Shown piece by piece: positions 62,842 to 64,000 of a DNA stretch of 64,000 bases. The stretch is from NCBI RefSeq assembly GCF_026319305.1, contig NZ_JAPDMV010000003.1, forward strand, positions 1 through 64,000, in the 5' to 3' direction. The position numbers and the translations under genes were made by a program. The number at the start of each line of letters is the position of its first letter. Positions within the stretch are counted from its first letter, which is position 1. This DNA is from Methylophaga sp. OBS4. GTDB taxonomy: Bacteria > Pseudomonadota > Gammaproteobacteria > Nitrosococcales > Methylophagaceae. The notes below the pieces were generated by a model. The model was not told the DNA's origin, ran no database searches, and saw only the letters and a program-made list of their open reading frames with translations.

Positions 62842-64000
62842 ATGAATAAACAATTTCAGTTAGTCAGTGAATTTTCTCCCGCTGGAGATCAGCCAGCCGC
62901 GATTAAGGCATTGATCGAAGGTCTGAACAACGGTGAGATGTGGCAAACCCTGCTGGGGGTCACCGGCTCGGGTAAGACCTTTACCGTGGCTAATGTTGCG
63001 CAAGCGGTGCAGCGTCCGATCATGGTGCTGGCGCCCAATAAAACACTCGCAGCCCAGCTATACAGTGAGATGAAAGAATTCTTTCCGCACAATGCGGTGG
63101 AGTATTTTGTTTCTTATTATGATTATTATCAGCCGGAAGCGTATGTGCCTTCGTCCGACACATTTATAGATAAAGATGCATCGGTCAACGAACAGATCGA
63201 GCAGATGCGTTTATCGGCCACCAAAGCGATGCTGGAACGGCGCGATGCCATCATTGTTTCCAGTGTGTCCTGCATTTACGGCCTGGGTGAAAAAGATGCT
63301 TATCTGGAAATGGTTTTGCATCTGGTACAGGGCGACGTTATCCGCCAGCGCGATATTCTTCACCGTTTGACCGAGCTTCAATACACCCGCAATGATGTTG
63401 AACTGCATCGCGGTACCTACCGGGTGCGGGGTGAAGTGATTGATATTTTCCCGGCGGAGTCCGAGCGCGATGCCGTCAGAGTGGAGTTGTTTGATGATGA
63501 AGTCGAGCAGCTCAGTTATTTCGATCCGCTGACGGGCGAAGTGCTGCAACGTCTGAGCCGTATCACCATCTACCCGAAAACCCACTATGTGACACCACGG
63601 GAAAATCTGCTCAAAGCGGTGGATGCTATCAAGGAAGAGTTACGCGAACGGCTGGAAGAGCTTAATGCACAGGACAAACTGGTGGAAGCGCAGCGGCTGG
63701 AACAGCGTACCCGCTTCGATATCGAAATGCTGCTGGAGTTGGGGTATTGCAACGGCATCGAAAACTATTCCCGTCACTTGTCCGGCCGTAATGGTGGTGA
63801 GGCGCCGCCGACGTTGTTTGACTATCTGCCGGATGATGCTGTGCTGGTCATTGATGAAAGCCATGTGATGGTGCCGCAAATCGGTGCGATGTACAAAGGT
63901 GATCGTTCACGCAAGGAAACATTGGTCAATTATGGCTTTCGATTACCGTCGGCACTGGATAACCGCCCGCTCAGATTTGAAGAATGGGAAAAGCTGGCAC
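62842..64000 (+). CDS. uvrB: excinuclease ABC subunit B (5' part)
   Basis: UvrB is the damage-verifying helicase of nucleotide excision repair. The frame is open to the window edge (386 codons). The Walker A GVTGSGKT is at 39-46, the beta-hairpin segment [13 protein letters not shown] follows at about 93-105, and DESHV is at about residue 337. Start at 62842 gives the normal N-terminus ([17 protein letters not shown]). The repeat element lies immediately upstream, so its promoter may lie in or be affected by it. Confidence 0.96.
   Translation, partial: MNKQFQLVSEFSPAGDQPAAIKALIEGLNNGEMWQTLLGVTGSGKTFTVANVAQAVQRPIMVLAPNKTLAAQLYSEMKEFFPHNAVEYFVSYYDYYQPEAYVPSSDTFIDKDASVNEQIEQMRLSATKAMLERRDAIIVSSVSCIYGLGEKDAYLEMVLHLVQGDVIRQRDILHRLTELQYTRNDVELHRGTYRVRGEVIDIFPAESERDAVRVELFDDEVEQLSYFDPLTGEVLQRLSRITIYPKTHYVTPRENLLKAVDAIKEELRERLEELNAQDKLVEAQRLEQRTRFDIEMLLELGYCNGIENYSRHLSGRNGGEAPPTLFDYLPDDAVLVIDESHVMVPQIGAMYKGDRSRKETLVNYGFRLPSALDNRPLRFEEWEKLA

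Overview
This window is a chromosomal segment of a gammaproteobacterium. The sigma-E cluster (rpoE-rseA-rseB-rseC-mucD after nadB), the lepA-lepB-DUF4845-rnc-era-recO-pdxJ-acpS-cysM operon and a ygfX gene next to nadB are all gammaproteobacterial arrangements. I cannot name the genus. Genes for glucosylglycerate turnover and a candidate Na+/H+ 'N-type' ATPase suggest a salt-exposed habitat (inference).

Layout. 0-6.3 kb: ygfX, nadB, then the envelope-stress operon rpoE-rseABC-mucD, closed by a terminator. 6.4-7.7 kb: a MATE transporter on the minus strand. 8.0-18.1 kb: a long plus-strand housekeeping run from lepA to cysM, followed by a YdbH/YdbL-like envelope pair. 18.3-20.8 kb: rlmD and an AlkC-type alkylation-repair glycosylase. 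20.9-23.3 kb: ppsA, preceded by two unannotated 35-residue membrane-protein genes, one behind an apparent FNR/ANR promoter. 24.2-25.4 kb: an atypical lexA and a degenerate GGDEF gene. 25.5-31.2 kb (minus): glycerate kinase-phosphatase fusion, gpgS, glucosylglycerate phosphorylase and galU, which together form a complete make-and-recycle circuit for glucosylglycerate. 31.3-34.5 kb: a DmeF-like metal exporter, an intergenic stretch with a candidate sigma-54-driven small RNA, a GreB-like factor and a thioesterase. 34.7-43.0 kb (minus): a translationally coupled beta-oxidation operon (papain-like protein, fadE, thiolase, fadJ-type, fadD).

43.3-47.1 kb: a periplasmic quinoprotein dehydrogenase, a frameshifted GIY-YIG nuclease between dispersed repeats, and an LMF1-like membrane protein. 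47.2-53.4 kb (minus): a complete N-type F1Fo ATPase operon (atpD-C-Q-B-E-F-A-G) without atpR or a separate delta gene. 53.6-58.0 kb: a G+C-richer block (DUF429, endonuclease V, CapA, RNase Z-like hydrolase, NUDIX). 58.2-64 kb: a metallophosphoesterase, small membrane-protein genes, dbpA, tRNA-Asn, an aspartate aminotransferase and the 5' part of uvrB.

Several families of short palindromic elements lie between genes, including a terminal-inverted-repeat element present twice (31.3 and 62.6 kb). The least explained signals are the paired 35-residue proteins, the sigma-54/terminator-bounded small RNA candidate, and the unusual N-ATPase features.
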